Shown here in pieces: positions 1-10,612 of a stretch of DNA of 64,000 bases; the stretch's first letter is position 1; each line of letters opens with the position of its first letter. Position numbers and translations under genes: made by a program. The stretch covers positions 62,001-126,000 of the forward strand of contig JAKSZP010005266.1 in the NCBI GenBank assembly GCA_022478985.1, given 5' to 3'. The notes beneath the pieces were generated by a model that saw only the letters and a program-made list of their open reading frames with translations, was not told the DNA's origin and ran no database searches. Origin of the DNA: Massospora cicadina (lineage: Eukaryota > Entomophthoromycota > Entomophthoromycetes > Entomophthorales > Entomophthoraceae).

Positions 1-21
1 CCACTTTTTCCACTGACCATC

Positions 22-470
22 ATGCTCCACTTGGGGTTAATGGCCATACTCGTCTGGTATTCCCTTATGTGCCTGTATGAGATTCTGGCTCACCAGCTGT
101 TATTGGGGAAATACCTTCCCAGTTTCATATCCATCGTATCAGCAGCAGTGCCTTTGGCATTCTGGTCTACAGTCCAGGCGCTTTGGCACCTAGGCTGGCA
201 GTCTGGTCTAATTCTTACTTGCTGTTTGCCTGACACCATCCAAGTGGACGCTATTGTTAAAGAGTACCCTAAAGTTGGTGAGGGGATTTTGAGCTTCCTT
301 AAAAAAGAGATATTTTAAATGTTTATATTAAACATTCAAAATTCTTCTTATTCTGAGTGTACATACTTTGAAATTCTTATAGCAAAAATTTAGTACACAC
401 TAATAGATATGGGCGCGCTGGTCAATATAGTTTCCACTAAGTTGTTGGCGAAGTTGACATTAAAACCAGA
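22..470 (+). pseudogene. gag end and aspartic protease remnant of element A
   Basis: Positions 22-318 keep an open frame whose last part (VDAIVKEYPKVGEGILSFL) matches the gag/protease junction of element G on the other strand. The protease core follows at about 406-470 as IDMGALVNIVSTKLLAKLTL. Retroviral-type proteases have D-T/S-G at this place; here the middle residue is Met, codon ATG where ACG would give Thr. G shows the same change. The protease would normally cut the polyprotein into gag, RT and integrase. The stretch 330-400 between the two parts is out of frame. Family membership is sure; exact ends are not. Confidence 0.6.
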
Positions 471-1199
471 CGTAGAACATTGAATGGTGTATAGAACTGC
501 TGGAGCGAAAAAATGGTCTCTGAGGGAGCTTACAGCGCATTACCTTTGCAGTTTAGGTCCATTGTCATTGTAGCTTTAACAATAGTGCTACCCAACAGTA
601 ACTACGACCTGATAATTGTGATTGCTTTCCTGCAACACTTTGGTGCTGTCATTGATATAACATAGGATACCTTTGAAATTCTGGGGCAACAGATCCCAAT
701 TTACTTTACGTCTAGCGGATGATGAAGAATCTGGTGCACATGGTCCATATCAATCTTGCGTATAGTGATGGGGTGATTCTTGTTCACTACCATGGACTAA
801 AAAATAAGACCCGGGCCCTCTACAGCAGATATATAAATATTAAGGGCTGCCTCTCAGAGCTGCTGGGACTATATCCATCCCCTTTTAACACCAAATGATA
901 GTAAACACCGAGTTAGATGTGGAAATATCAGCCAGGCTCATGGGGAGGTCATTGGGCCTTATCAGTAATTGCAGCTTGAGCCCCAATTGTCTCCAGTCAT
1001 TACACTTACAGGAAATGGGGAGATCAAGGGTTTACTAGCAAACCTACAAAAACAATTGCAAATCCGCCAGCATCAAATAGTGGTGTATTTCCACTTGACC
1101 CCTGTTGAGGAGGTACTTCAGATTCACAAATTCAGGTTGCTGGATGAATTTTGTCTACCCGTCAAGCAGCAGCTTGGCATAATGGCATAGGTACTGCGC

Positions 1200-2219
1200 A
1201 ATAATTTAATGGTGTTATTGGAAGAGAAAAAGGACCAGGCGATAGCTTTATTTCACAAATATAAGGAGATTTTTGCTGTTGATGACCATGATTTAGGTTG
1301 CGCTCAGTTGGTTGTCCATCAATTGGCCACTGGAGATCATTCCCCCATCAAGTCTTAGCTGATCCGCTGATCTAGGGCATGTGAAGATGTAGTTACCAAA
1401 GAAATTTAGAAGCTACGGGAGCAAGGGATGCCAGAACTTTCCAAAAGATCATGGGTTTTCCCGTTCTGATTGTAAAAAGGAAGGACGGCACCAACTGGGT
1501 GGTAGACTACTGGAAGCTCATCAGTATTACTAAGATGGACTCATATCTTGCCACAGATCAATGATGTTTTGGATTGATCAAGGGGATACCATTACCTCTA
1601 AGCGATGGATCTGATATCAGATTACTGGAAAATTGAGTTGCCTGTGGCATAACTGGAGAAATGCACCATAATTATATCTTAGGGGCTTTTCCAACGACAC
1701 ATATGCCTCAAGGGCTATGTAACGCCCTGGATACATTCCAATGGGCCAAGGGCATTATCCTGGCTACCTGAAGCTGTTTTGCATCCTCATATACCTTGAC
1801 AATATCAACGTTCTCTCTCAAACTTCTTTTTAGATCTTACCCATCTAGAGGAAGAATTCCGCCATCTCGCTGGGGCCAAAATCAATATTAAGTCTTGTAG
1901 ATGTAACATTTTTCTAAAGACCATCTGGATTACCTAGAGTTTGTAGTAGATGCAACGAGGCTTAAACCTTAACCAGCTAAGGTGGAAGTTATTTGAAAAA
2001 TGACTTCGCCAAACAGTAAACATGACATACAGGTTTTTAGAGTGGTCAGCTACTAATGGCGCTTTATCCCTAACTTCAGCTATTAGGGCCTGCTATTTGG
2101 GTTATTAAAAAAGGATGTCGTGTTCAACTGGACAGAACATTATTGATGAACCTTTAACACTTCAGATGGCACTGATCAGTGCGCCAGTGCTATGCTACCC
2201 AAATTTTGACAAAGATTCA
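1200..2219 (+). pseudogene. Reverse transcriptase remnant of element A
   Basis: Broken RT domain in several frames. Visible blocks in order: the N-terminal lead EEKKDQAIALFHKYKEIFA; the fingers block VFPVLIVKRKDGTNWVVDY near 1455-1510, with the conserved KKDG and DYR-type motifs; a YWQIEL-like block near 1620-1645; MPQGLCNA near 1703-1726; and the catalytic box Y-L-D-N-I-N at 1792-1809. Active RTs have Y-x-D-D, so the second Asp codon has become AAT, a G-to-A change in the active site. The frame stops where retroposon N inserts (after 2219) and the protein resumes as RNase H at 4124. The domain copied element RNA into DNA in the cytoplasmic particle; this copy is dead. Confidence 0.8.
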
Positions 2220-2311
2220 GTGTGCTCTTTTGCTTAGATAACTGAATCAAAGCCAAACTCGGATTTTTAAGAAAAATACAAAAAACCTGCTCAATTGAGC
2301 CAAAACTTAAC

Positions 2312-3831
2312 TATGTCAATGCAATCCAATACTAATGCCTTGACTTGGGTTGGTGGTGTGCCGCCATCTGGTGTCTTTCAGCTTAATTGAAGCATGCCCA
2401 GGCTGGATTGGCTAGCCCTTACAACGCTACCAGGCATTTCTTCCCCCAATTGGGACTTAGACCACAATCCCACAAGCTCCTAGGAAGTATTCCGGAGCCC
2501 TTTGGTACTCCCATGGAGCAATTCTACCCAGCCTCTGGGTCAAATATGGGAATCTCTTCCCATATGCAAGCGCAGCCATCATTAAGATTGCCACATCAGT
2601 TTATAAACCTGCCAGATATATTGACTTATGCCCCTTTAAGGGGTACTTTGACCTCAGTTTCTGCTCTGAAGCTGATGCAGCAGCAGCATCTAAGCTGCCA
2701 ATCATTTTTTTAAAAATTCTCTATTCAAACCATTCGCATGCAGCTCCCAGATAAGGCCACATTGGTGGTCTAGTTCACTGGGTTGTCATCCCATCTCTAC
2801 CCTATATGTCTCCAGCATGAGCTCATGGATGGTTTGGCTGTTTATGGTGCAGACACCATGTTGCAGTTCATGGTTCCAAATGGGGTGGATTGTATGGCAG
2901 GGCCTCACTTCTTTGAAACGATTTACCCATCTTGTTGCAAATCCCACCTTGTGATTCCGCCCGGCACTGTAATCATATCTTCCCATGATCACCCATTCTG
3001 GATGCACGTCAAGAATGGCCACACCATTTGCCTCTTGTGCTTTGAGCTTGACCACAAAAAGCACATGGCCCCATGGCTTCCACCTCTGCCAATACTGCCG
3101 CTCCTCCTGCCAGCGTTGGGCTGGTGGCCATTTCGCCTTAATTCTTTGAATGGGGCTTTATCCTCCTGCCCCCAACCTCGGGGAAATTTTGCACTGTTTC
3201 CAAAGAAGCGCCCAATCAAAAAATAGATTTTAAACATTTTAAAAATAATTTTACTGGATTATAGGATCCTGAATCAATGGCTGAACCAGTTTCAGCTGAG
3301 CTGCAATGGTTGACTTTTCACAGCCAATCAGCTCCTACCACTGCTCCAATTTTGGTGGCTGGATCAGCAGTGGCTGAGCTAAATCTACATAAACTCTTTG
3401 ATGGATTTATGAGGACAAAAAGCCTTACCATGTGAAGCAAAATTTTTCTTTAGAGGAGTTCCTTGTTGCACCTCCTAATTTGCATCCCCATCGTTTTAAC
3501 CCTTAAAACGGTTTTCCAGTTTATAAAAATATGAAAGAGTGGCAGTTGAGGCTGCATATGCCCCTGCTTACACCCTAATTCTCTAGCATCACATGGGGCG
3601 ATGGAGCCCCTTGTTGAGGGTATTCCTATCACCAATTTCCCCCATGATTTTGAGGAAGATGCGAAGTATGAAATTGAGGAGCTTGCTTTTGGTGTGAGCC
3701 ACGCTTACATTGATGCAGCGAAAACATCTATTTTTGACCTCAATTATCCTGAAACCTGCTGGTCATCAAGTTGTTCACTTGCGTGCCTGATCTCATCATT
3801 TTCGCTGACATCAACTTTCTCAATACATTGA
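2312..3831 (+). pseudogene. ORF1-like (nucleic-acid-binding) protein remnant of retroposon N
   Basis: Open stretches at 2387-2713, 2783-3226 and 3601-3831 in more than one frame appear to be parts of one decayed protein; an ATG at 2312 is a possible start. Near 3021-3075 the second stretch has GHTICLLCFELDHKKHMA, which has the spacing of a CCHC zinc knuckle (C-x2-C-x4-H-x4-C) with the last Cys replaced by Ala. Preceding residues (LVIPPGTVII...PFWMHVKNG) resemble the segment before the knuckle in many LINE ORF1 and gag proteins. Such proteins coat the element RNA. The assignment rests on the knuckle and its context; the N-terminal part has no motif I recognise. Confidence 0.45.
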
Positions 3832-4069
3832 GGCAATGGACACTGCCAGCCTCATTAATGAAGAAAACCCACAATTGTACCTCCTTATGCCACATGTTGC
3901 TGATTCTCCTACCAAGATGCTGTCCACCATAGTCCGCCAACTAAAGCAGGCGCCGAAAAAAGTTTCCCAAAGCTTCCTAACCATCTGATAAGGCTTTCTA
4001 GGCTGTTAGATGAAGTACCATATTAGGAATTTTTCATATATTATAATCCCTTTGTTTGTCTCATTTGCA

Positions 4070-4123
4070 AATAAAGATGAATGACGGATCCCCTTCTGGG
4101 TTGGGCACCACTAGTGCTAAAAA
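4070..4123 (+). repeat. 3' terminal motif of retroposon N (tail copy 1) with polyadenylation signal
   Basis: AATAAA at 4070-4075 is followed by GGATCCCCTTCTGGGTTGGG, then CACCACTAGTGCTAAAAA. The same terminus occurs at 20591-20643, 39175-39208, 39712-39733 (reverse) and 44126-44179 (reverse). This is the longest associated element and so the probable reference for the 3' end. Confidence 0.7.
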
Positions 4124-4670
4124 TGACAAAGAATTCACCGCTCAGAAGGATGCATAATTTTCCACTGTTGGGGTGGTTCTATCCAAAAAGGATGACGACG
4201 GAGAGGAGCATCCTATTGCATACTGTAGTTGGAGCATAAACGCCATGAACGCAATAATACTGTGACTGAGCGGGAGTGCTTAGCGGTGATCTATGCATAT
4301 AGCCATTTAGTGTGTTTTGCATGGAATATAGTTTTGTTAAAACAGATCATGCTTCGTTATGCTGGTTGCAGAATCTCAAGGAGGCAAAAGGACGTCTATC
4401 CTGATGGGCCCATAAACTTCAGGCTTACAACTTTGAAATCCTTCACCAAACCTGAGTAAAACATCAGAATGAAGATTGTTTATTGTGATTACTTCAATAG
4501 CCGTTACAGAAGATCTGAGTGGTGTTATGTACAGGAAAATGCTCAGTGGTAGATATGATGACAAACCGCTGCAAGTCATAAAGGCGTTAAATGAGGTGCA
4601 AGCTGATAACTTTCAGCAGAATGGTGAGTTGTATAAATGGATTGGAGATTCTATGGTGAACTTTACATGA
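4124..4670 (+). pseudogene. RNase H remnant of element A
   Basis: Begins with DKEFTAQKDA and VGVVLSKKDDDGEEHPIAY, the first strand pair of Ty3/gypsy RNase H, where the first catalytic Asp normally sits in T-D-A-S; here it is K-D-A. A second block at about 4255-4310, TVTERECLAVIYAYSHL, holds the catalytic Glu of helix A. The stretch 4476-4670 (ending NGELYKWIGDSMVNFT) is the linker between RNase H and integrase. RNase H degrades the RNA strand during reverse transcription. Frames change between blocks. Confidence 0.75.
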
Positions 4671-4689
4671 CCAATGGTATGGCCTAGTA

Positions 4690-5760
4690 TTATTATGAGC
4701 TCACATAAGGCAGTTGGACTTGATGGATTATGAAAAATAGAGGAATTATTGCGCCCTTGGTATTATTAGGAGAGCATAAATCCAATGTGCTTGAGATAAT
4801 TTCTTGCTGCCATGAGTGTCAAGTAGAAAAGCCTTTCCAACAGAAGTCCTTGTACCAGCTTGTGAAACCACATTTTTCTTGGCATACAGTTTACATTGAT
4901 GTCATTGGCCCCTTCTTACAGGAGCAAATCAGTCCAAATAAATCTTAGTGGCCATCAACCACTTGAACAGCTGGATTGAAACACGGGAAATACAGGATTT
5001 GGGGGTGGTCACAGTGGCCAAGTTCATAATGGAATGCAAATACAGCGACATGGCTGCCCTTAGGTCATCTTTACTGATAATGTAACGAGATTCACCTCTC
5101 ACATTCTGCCAAAGCTAAATGAGCTGATAGCCATCCATAAGGTTTTGATGACCCCATATCATCCCAAGTCCAACAGTATGGTTGAGCAATTTAATAAGAC
5201 CTTGGTAAATATGCATTGGAAATTGGTAACATATTGAACTTCAGATTGAAGTTATCTCCTTTTCACCGCCATCTTTGAATACAACATTAGCTATCACTCT
5301 GCAACGGGGAATAGTCTCTTCCAATTACTAGATGGATGGCACCCAGCTCTATCTGCGCTACTCTATGCTTTCATAAAGATATTGTATGAATGGAGCTTCA
5401 CCGCTACTTGACTAACCAAGAAAACACTTTAATTAAGCTGAAAGATGCGGCGTAATTCTTCAACTGGCCAAAAAGATAAAGAATCAGGCTGCCAATCAGG
5501 TACAGAATAGTGGGCCATCTCAGTTCAGAGATGGAAAAATGGTTCTATTTCATCCCTAAGCACAGGTTTCGTCAGAAGCATAAGTTAGCCAGCGTCTGGA
5601 TTGGTACGTTTTAAATAATTGAGAAGACTGGGATCAACGCCTACACTATTAAGGACCCCACAAGCGGCTGGATCATTAACTGAGTGCATGCAAATTTCCT
5701 CTGGGCGTATAAACAATAGGAGAATTATTGTCCAGTCAAAGGGGAGTAACTTATAATATT
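4690..5760 (+). pseudogene. Integrase remnant of element A
   Basis: The zinc-binding domain keeps its Cys pair in ISCCHECQVEK near 4798-4832. The core follows: the first catalytic Asp in YIDVIGPF (about 4891-4915), the second in FTDNVTRFTS (about 5072-5100), and the Glu in NSMVEQFNKTL (about 5173-5205). By residue count the last two are separated by 35 residues, the D-x35-E spacing of retroviral integrases. The C-terminal part runs to about 5740, where a purine run (AAAGGGGAG) forms the polypurine tract just before the LTR. The three catalytic residues survive although frames are broken. Confidence 0.8.
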
Positions 5761-5763
5761 TTT

Positions 5764-6336
5764 TAATATAAATCAATAATGAGCCCCAAAAATATGCAGC
5801 GGATTGACTAAAATCCGTTAACTACAATTTAATAATGTACAGATAAAGCGCCTTGAAATAAGGCAATACTGAGCCAGGAAGGGTAGTTATTGGATCGCAA
5901 CCAAATAAGGTGATAAGGCAATGTCAATTCATGAAATTTTTTTAAATCGCCTTGAACTAAGTTGATAGTGAATTTAAGAATAATAGACTCTGCTGGAGCC
6001 TCGCAGTTAAGAAAATGGACCAATGAGGATACAGCAATTAATTATAACCTAAGAAAAAGGATTGGTATTTTGAGGTCGCTGATATATAAACAAGATAAGA
6101 AGATTAAAGGTGAAGATCTTTGTTGATAGGAATTAGGAAGCGGAGAAAAACAGTCTGCTAATAAAATATTAAATTAAATAAAGTGGTGCAGTTGGAGCAC
6201 TTTGCTTCATATTTAAAAATTTCTATAAGTTTGCCTTGAGGACCTGTGATCTCCATATTATCCATCCGTTGCTCAGTGGGATTAACCCTATGCAACTCCT
6301 ATGACATATCTCAAATATATCGCCAAAATTAAAGCA
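5764..6336 (+). repeat. 3' LTR of element A (family 1)
   Basis: Aligns along its length with both LTRs of element G, including the blocks AAATAAGGTGATAAGGCAAT and GATATATAA. Boundaries come from that alignment. The usual TG start reads TA here. The end (AAGCA) is followed by AGTTT, which should also occur at the left end of A outside the window. Confidence 0.75.
6083..6090 (+). promoter_or_regulatory. TATA box of family-1 LTR (element A copy)
   Basis: TATATAAA in the middle of the LTR, at the same place as TATATAAG in both LTRs of element G. A CCAAT motif lies upstream at about 6019-6023 (GACCAATGAG). Conservation across three diverged LTRs supports its being the core promoter. Confidence 0.5.
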
Positions 6337-6339
6337 AGT

Positions 6340-6480
6340 TTTATAAGTCCCCACATCTGATGATTCAGAGAAAGGCCCAGTGGCGTTTAGATTTGGTTCA
6401 GAATGACTTGAGGATCAAGTATAAGCCAGAGCAGCAGAATATATTTCCAGATATTGTTTTGTTATCAAGGGTTAAAGTTT
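6340..6480 (+). pseudogene. End of RNase H, element F
   Basis: A short stretch reading YKSPHL and, in the same frame, QRKAQWRLDLVQNDLRIKY, matches the conserved end of chromovirus RNase H (normally S-P-x-x-L-x-R-R-Q-A-R-W followed by an F-x-I-x-Y-x-P-G block). It is the left edge of F and is cut off upstream by the insertion of element A. Confidence 0.65.
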
Positions 6481-6599
6481 TCTGATAGGAGTTGAGGAGG
6501 TTTAAAACAGCTAAGATGTTGCAGTTATGTCTGTTTCCAATGATCCAATTTTCAAGAGAAGAATGTTGGAGAGATTTTAGACTGCGCAGCGGAGGAGTG

Positions 6600-8140
6600 A
6601 GTTAGGCCAGCAATATGGGATGAGATGAGAGAAGGGGAGGCAAGTAAAAGATATGCGGGATTCTTGGACCAGGGAGGCCTTATTCGCCATGAAGGAGAGA
6701 TTTGGGTTCTGGTGATGAGTTTGCAGCAGGAAGTGTCAGGAGCTAACCAAATTCACCCTTTGGCAGTACATCCATGTGAGAAGAAAATGCTGGGATTGGT
6801 TAGTCATCAGTATTCATGGATGGGAGTGAATGCGGTGGTAAAGAGTATGTGGAGCATTATGTGGTATGTGCAAGGTCGAAGTCCCATCATGTGGCGCCAG
6901 GGAGGGAATTAAAAGCCACTTAAGATTCTTTCCAGGCCGTGGCTACTGTAAGTATAGATTTCATCATGTGAATTGTGGGCCATGGGGGAGCAACTCCAAC
7001 CTGCGCCCATTATTAATCAGGGCCCTGAAGCCCCCAGCAAGTTAATAGTCCCTAAAGGCTAAGGCTAGCTAAAAGAGGAAAAGAGATTTTGAGGATTAGT
7101 CCCTTATTATAATAGCCCTCAAGGTATTTATATGATCTCGATGGATCAGGAATGGGATGATATAGGATAGGAAAGTCTTGGCAATAATTGCTGACTATAA
7201 TCAAGATAAATATAAGGAAATAATACAAGGAGATAAGAACCATCCTTGGCATTATTTTTCTGGTGCACTCAAAAGGGTTACTCTATTGGGGTGCAAGCAC
7301 CAAAAGGGATTTTGTCATGGCCCAATTGAGATACCCATCCTCAGCATTAGTCACCAGTGTCAAATAATAATTAAATAAATATTATTGAGGATGATCCCTG
7401 ATACTTAGGATTGGGATCAACCCAAAAACAATGGGAGCCCAATCCAGCATCTTCCTGTAGGTGGGTCACGAACCCTAGTTGTGGAATCCCCCAATAAAGG
7501 GAAAATAGTGACAGGAATGCCCAAGCCTCAGGGGTTAATGATTTAATGGTTGTAGTGGATCGCCTGACAAAGTATCCAGAGTATTATTTATTAGTCAACC
7601 ATTTTTGCAAATATAGCGGGTTAGGTTTGCATGAATGAGGTTTTTTCCTAACATGGAGTGCTGGAGGAGATTGTGTCAGACCAGTGTCTACAGTTCAAAT
7701 CCCAGTTCTGGCTAAATCTGTTAAATAACTTGAAGATAAATGCCTGCCATTCGTCTGCTTACCATCCACAGTTAGATGGCAGAACTGAGAGGGTAAATCA
7801 GATATTGGAGTAATATTTGAGGTGCTACGTCCCAGGGCGGCAAGATGATTATGTGAGTTGGATAAAATAGGAGCAATTTGCATACAACAACCACAATCAT
7901 GCATCCACAAGGATGAACCCTTTTTTGCAAAGCATGGTCGCACCCAGAGGGTATGAGTCCCCAGGATCAGGTTTATATTCCAACGGCAGATGAGCTGTCA
8001 TGTGAGACCTGGGATATATTGAGGCTCCTTAGAAGGAATCTGGTGGATGCAGTCGCAGCTCAGAAAAGGAAGGCAGATAGGCGCTAGCCAGAGGGGAGCG
8101 TTTTTATTAGAGGCAATTGGGCTTTGGTAAAGACTTGGAA
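6600..8140 (+). pseudogene. Integrase remnant of chromovirus F
   Basis: The zinc-binding domain is at about 6750-6900 (HPLAVHPCEKK...LVSHQYSW), with one Cys of the C-x2-C pair replaced by Tyr. In the core, VVVDRLTKYPEYY at about 7548-7590 holds the first Asp, VSDQCLQFKSQFW at about 7674-7715 the second, and AYHPQLDGRTERVNQILE at about 7758-7812 the Glu. The second Asp and the Glu are 35 residues apart. D-R-L-T-K and H-P-Q-x-D-G-x-T-E-R-V-N are typical of Tf1/sushi-type chromoviruses. Most of 6625-6912 is still open; the core has stops and shifts. Confidence 0.8.
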
Positions 8141-8506
8141 CTATTCCATACCTGTGAGGAGCCAGAAATTGGGGCCAGTGGAGTTGGACCATACCAGGTA
8201 ATTAGGCGGTAACAAAATGTCATTTGAGCTGAAGTTTCTAGAGGGTCATGGGCTCATCCAGTATTATACATGTCGCAACTCAAACCATTCTAAAGGCAGC
8301 CTCTTAAGAGGGCCTCTCCTTTGTTTCCAGATGAGGAGGCCAAGGAGTATGAGATGGAGGAGATCCTAGACATGAAGGTGGTGCGGGGTCGTTGGTCATT
8401 CTTGGTCAAATGGGAGGTCATTCAGCTGAGGAGGTCACGTGGAAGAAATCTAGACTTGTGCCTAGTGTCCTGGGAAGATTTGAGAGTTTTTTGTCAAGGG
8501 GGATGA
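8140..8506 (+). pseudogene. GPY/F module and chromodomain of element F
   Basis: At about 8187-8195 the codons for G-P-Y open the GPY/F module, with VLYMSQLKPF downstream at about 8258-8287. The chromodomain lies in an open stretch at 8321-8506: YEMEEILDMKVVRGRWSFLV then KWE, matching the chromodomain core (E-V-E-x-I-L-D-x-R-x-x-R-G-x-x-x-Y-L-V-K-W). In known chromoviruses this domain directs integration by binding histone marks. The expected W-E-P block after KW is degraded. A G-rich polypurine tract (AAGGGGGATGA) follows. Confidence 0.85.
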
Positions 8507-9287
8507 TGTGACAGTTAAGGTTTTCCCTCAACATCAAATTTCCCTGATCTTTGATAAGATAGGACAATCTGGTGTGGATGGAGCAGGAGGTGGGGTGTTG
8601 GTTCTGGCTAATTCCTGGGATGGGGCGAAGACTGAGGCAGGATGACAGTTGGGACTTGCGTCAGGAGTGTGATTCATAAGGTATGTTGAAATGGGTGAAT
8701 TTGAGGTTCAAGTTGGATTCAAGTCAGGACTGCATTGAGGTCATGGGTGTGGTAGATCAGCTAGCAGGTAATTCTATCAGGCCTAAGACGATGGGAATTT
8801 GGCTACAAAATATTTTAAAGGACAGAGTATCAGGCATGATGGAGGAGTCTGAACTGTTTTGCAGCATAGGGGTAATGAGGAAAGGGACCTGGGAAAAAGA
8901 GTTTTTAGTTCCGTTGTCTATCAACCTGCCTAAATATACACAATAAAGTCACTAATAAAACCCCAAATACCTTATTATTTTCTTTTGGGGTTTACATTGG
9001 TATATTTAGACTAACAGTGGTCATGTAAGGCATTTACAAGTAGAAGGTGGACTTTCATATTGAGTTTGGGAGGGCAACTGCCTCCTTGTACACATCGTCT
9101 AGGAGTCAGGGCATGTTGCTCAGGGTAAGCATACTTGCAACCGTTTTCAAAGGGCTGTTCAACCACAACACCTGGAGCACAAGCACTAGAAGAATGGTAT
9201 CAGGAACTATACCCGCCAGTTTTCTGTGACTTGGGTTCTGCTTCTTAATTCATTCGTGGCTCTTTGAAAGGAGCAGCGCGTTACACA
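8507..9287 (+). repeat. 3' LTR of chromovirus F
   Basis: Starts TGTGACAG directly after the polypurine tract and ends TTACACA before TATTGGCGC. There is no second copy here to confirm the ends, so the boundaries rest on the TG...CA termini and the neighbouring polypurine tract and primer-like site. Confidence 0.45.
8930..9009. repeat. Nested foldback (two inverted repeats) in the LTR of F
   Basis: CTAAATATAC (8930-8939) pairs with GTATATTTAG (9000-9009), and inside it AAACCCCAAA (8958-8967) pairs with TTTGGGGTTT (8984-8993). Both stems are perfect 10-bp matches. It could be an RNA or cruciform hairpin, or a tiny foldback insertion. Confidence 0.6.
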
Positions 9288-9310
9288 TATTGGCGCCACG
9301 GTTCAAACCA
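9288..9310 (+). promoter_or_regulatory. Primer-binding-site-like sequence after the F LTR
   Basis: TATTGGCGCCACGG follows the LTR end. Element E has TATTGGCGCTCAC at the same position after its 5' LTR. Such a site belongs after a 5' LTR, not a 3' LTR, so its presence here is unexpected. Confidence 0.35.
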
Positions 9311-10612
9311 ACACTTTAGTTAACTTAATTTCATGGGAGGAATTATGGGAAGCAGCGCGCAGTGCACCAGAAGAGAAATGCCCTAGCCCTGATGGGATTC
9401 TTATAAATTTTATATAGCACGTCATAATAAAATTTCTGATATTAATTTAGTTTACATGAATAGGTGTATTTTGGGCTACATGCCTTCTTCCTTGAGGTCA
9501 TGAATCATACAAAGTCCCACTCTTCAAAGAGGGAGATAGGCTATTTCTATCCAACTGGCTTCTAATCTCCCTAATCAACACAGATACCGAAACCTTCACA
9601 AAATTTATGGCCAAAAGGCTAAGGGAAATAACAACTGAGATATTTCCCATTCACAATATGGATTAGTCTCCAATAGTTCCATATGGGTTTATATTCAACA
9701 GTTTCTAATGTCTGCCAATTTAAAGCCTCTAGAGCGCTTGTCTTCCTAGATTAACAGAAAGCCTATGATAGGGTGAACTGGACTTATCTCAGGTTTGGCT
9801 TCAAAAATTAAATTCCAAGCAGATTTAAACTGATTGATGCTATTCACTGAGTCATCCACTATGGCTTTACGTCAAGCAGGTTTTTATAAATAATCTAGCT
9901 TTTTTACAGAGGGGACTCCGCAAGGTGACTCTCTAAGCCCGCTATTATATAATTTTCGTCTTGATCCATTAATATGGAATTTAAATGCCCTCATAAATGA
10001 AATTTATTTTCATAGCCAACCATTAGTTGAAACGATGGCTTTTGCTGATGACTGTGTGGTGGGTATCTCCAAAATCATGATGCTCGCATACTTGAGAAGA
10101 AAATACAAGAATACTCATCCATCAGCAACGCATCACTTAATGCTGAAAAACTGAAATTATACTCCTTGGAAAATACCAGACCCATTAGGCAACAGCCATA
10201 TTGAGTCAGCAAATTATCACAACAACAAAACTAAGCATCAGATCTAATAGGCGAGACAAACCAATTACCCCGCTTGAACTTCCCTTACTACCAAGATGGC
10301 AGCTAAAACTGTACGCCACTTGGGAGTAAGGCTTGAGTCAGGGGGTACGCCAACATTATTCTGGAGATTATCTCCTGGATAAGATGACAAAACGCATTGA
10401 TTCCCTACATGGACAACACACAAGTCTAATTGGTTGAGAAATGTACTATCCAACTTCATGAAATTATCAATTATCTGATTTACAGCCTATGCAATCTCTT
10501 TTCCACCATCCTTTTTTTGAACAATTTATGCCCTAATATGGGGGTGGCTTTGGTCTTGCCACAAAGCCTGAGTGCGCCTTGTGACTTTATTTGGCCCTAG
10601 GCATAGTGGCTT
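9300..10612 (+). pseudogene. LINE K, first piece: reverse transcriptase
   Basis: Non-LTR RT remnant. In order: WEELWEAARSAPEEKCPSPD then G at about 9338-9400 (the K-S-P-G-P-D-G block); FTKFMAKRLREI and an A-x-L-P-G-type region near 9600-9760; QKAYDRVNWTYL at about 9757-9793; a GDSLSPLLYNFRLDPLIWNL block at about 9925-9985; and the catalytic AFADDCVVGISK at about 10038-10075, with both Asp residues intact. A C-terminal part follows to 10612, where element G interrupts. The endonuclease part is missing because element F abuts on the left. It is the same LINE type as J at 54300-59290. Confidence 0.8.

Larger units (their letters stand above)
2220..4123 (+). mobile_element. Retroposon N: 1.9 kb non-LTR-like insert with an ORF1-type protein and no RT
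   Basis: An insertion between the RT and RNase H of element A. The host sequence TGACAAAGATTCA (2207-2219) is repeated as TGACAAAGAATTCA right after the insert (4124-4137), a target-site duplication of about 13 bp. The host protein (PNFDKEF...) reads on when the insert and one copy are removed. The insert carries an ORF1-like coding region (2312-3830), an AATAAA at 4070-4075, and ends with a short A-run after GGTTGGGCACCACTAGTGCT. A variable-length duplication plus A-rich 3' end is typical of target-primed reverse transcription (LINE/SINE type). I see no RT or endonuclease, so it may be a non-autonomous derivative mobilised by a LINE. Confidence 0.7.
1..6336 (+). mobile_element. Element A: Ty3/gypsy LTR retrotransposon, family 1, 5' end outside the window
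   Basis: A decayed LTR retrotransposon reading left to right: end of gag, protease, reverse transcriptase, RNase H, integrase, 3' LTR. The order PR-RT-RH-INT is that of Ty3/gypsy elements. It belongs to the same family as element G (10613-18233, opposite strand): protease, RT, integrase and LTR all align between the two. Retroposon N interrupts it at 2220-4123. Without N it would be about 4.4 kb here; G is about 6.5 kb without its insert, so roughly 2 kb of A, including the 5' LTR, should lie left of the window. Its right end abuts the middle of the RNase H gene of chromovirus F, so A appears to have inserted into F. Stops and frameshifts are frequent; it is not functional. Confidence 0.85.
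6337..9287 (+). mobile_element. Element F: chromovirus (Ty3/gypsy with chromodomain), 3' part
   Basis: The left end begins in the middle of RNase H, where element A has inserted. The remainder is integrase, GPY/F module, chromodomain and a 3' LTR. A GPY/F module plus a C-terminal chromodomain is the hallmark of chromoviruses. The missing protease and RT part is expected left of element A, outside the window. The right end abuts LINE K in the middle of its RT gene, so F probably inserted into K. Confidence 0.75.

Noticed and set aside
7685..7705. TTCAAATCCCA resembling a tRNA T-arm
   Set aside because: It is the integrase codons for QFKSQFW; no acceptor or anticodon arm around it. No tRNA or rRNA gene was recognised anywhere.
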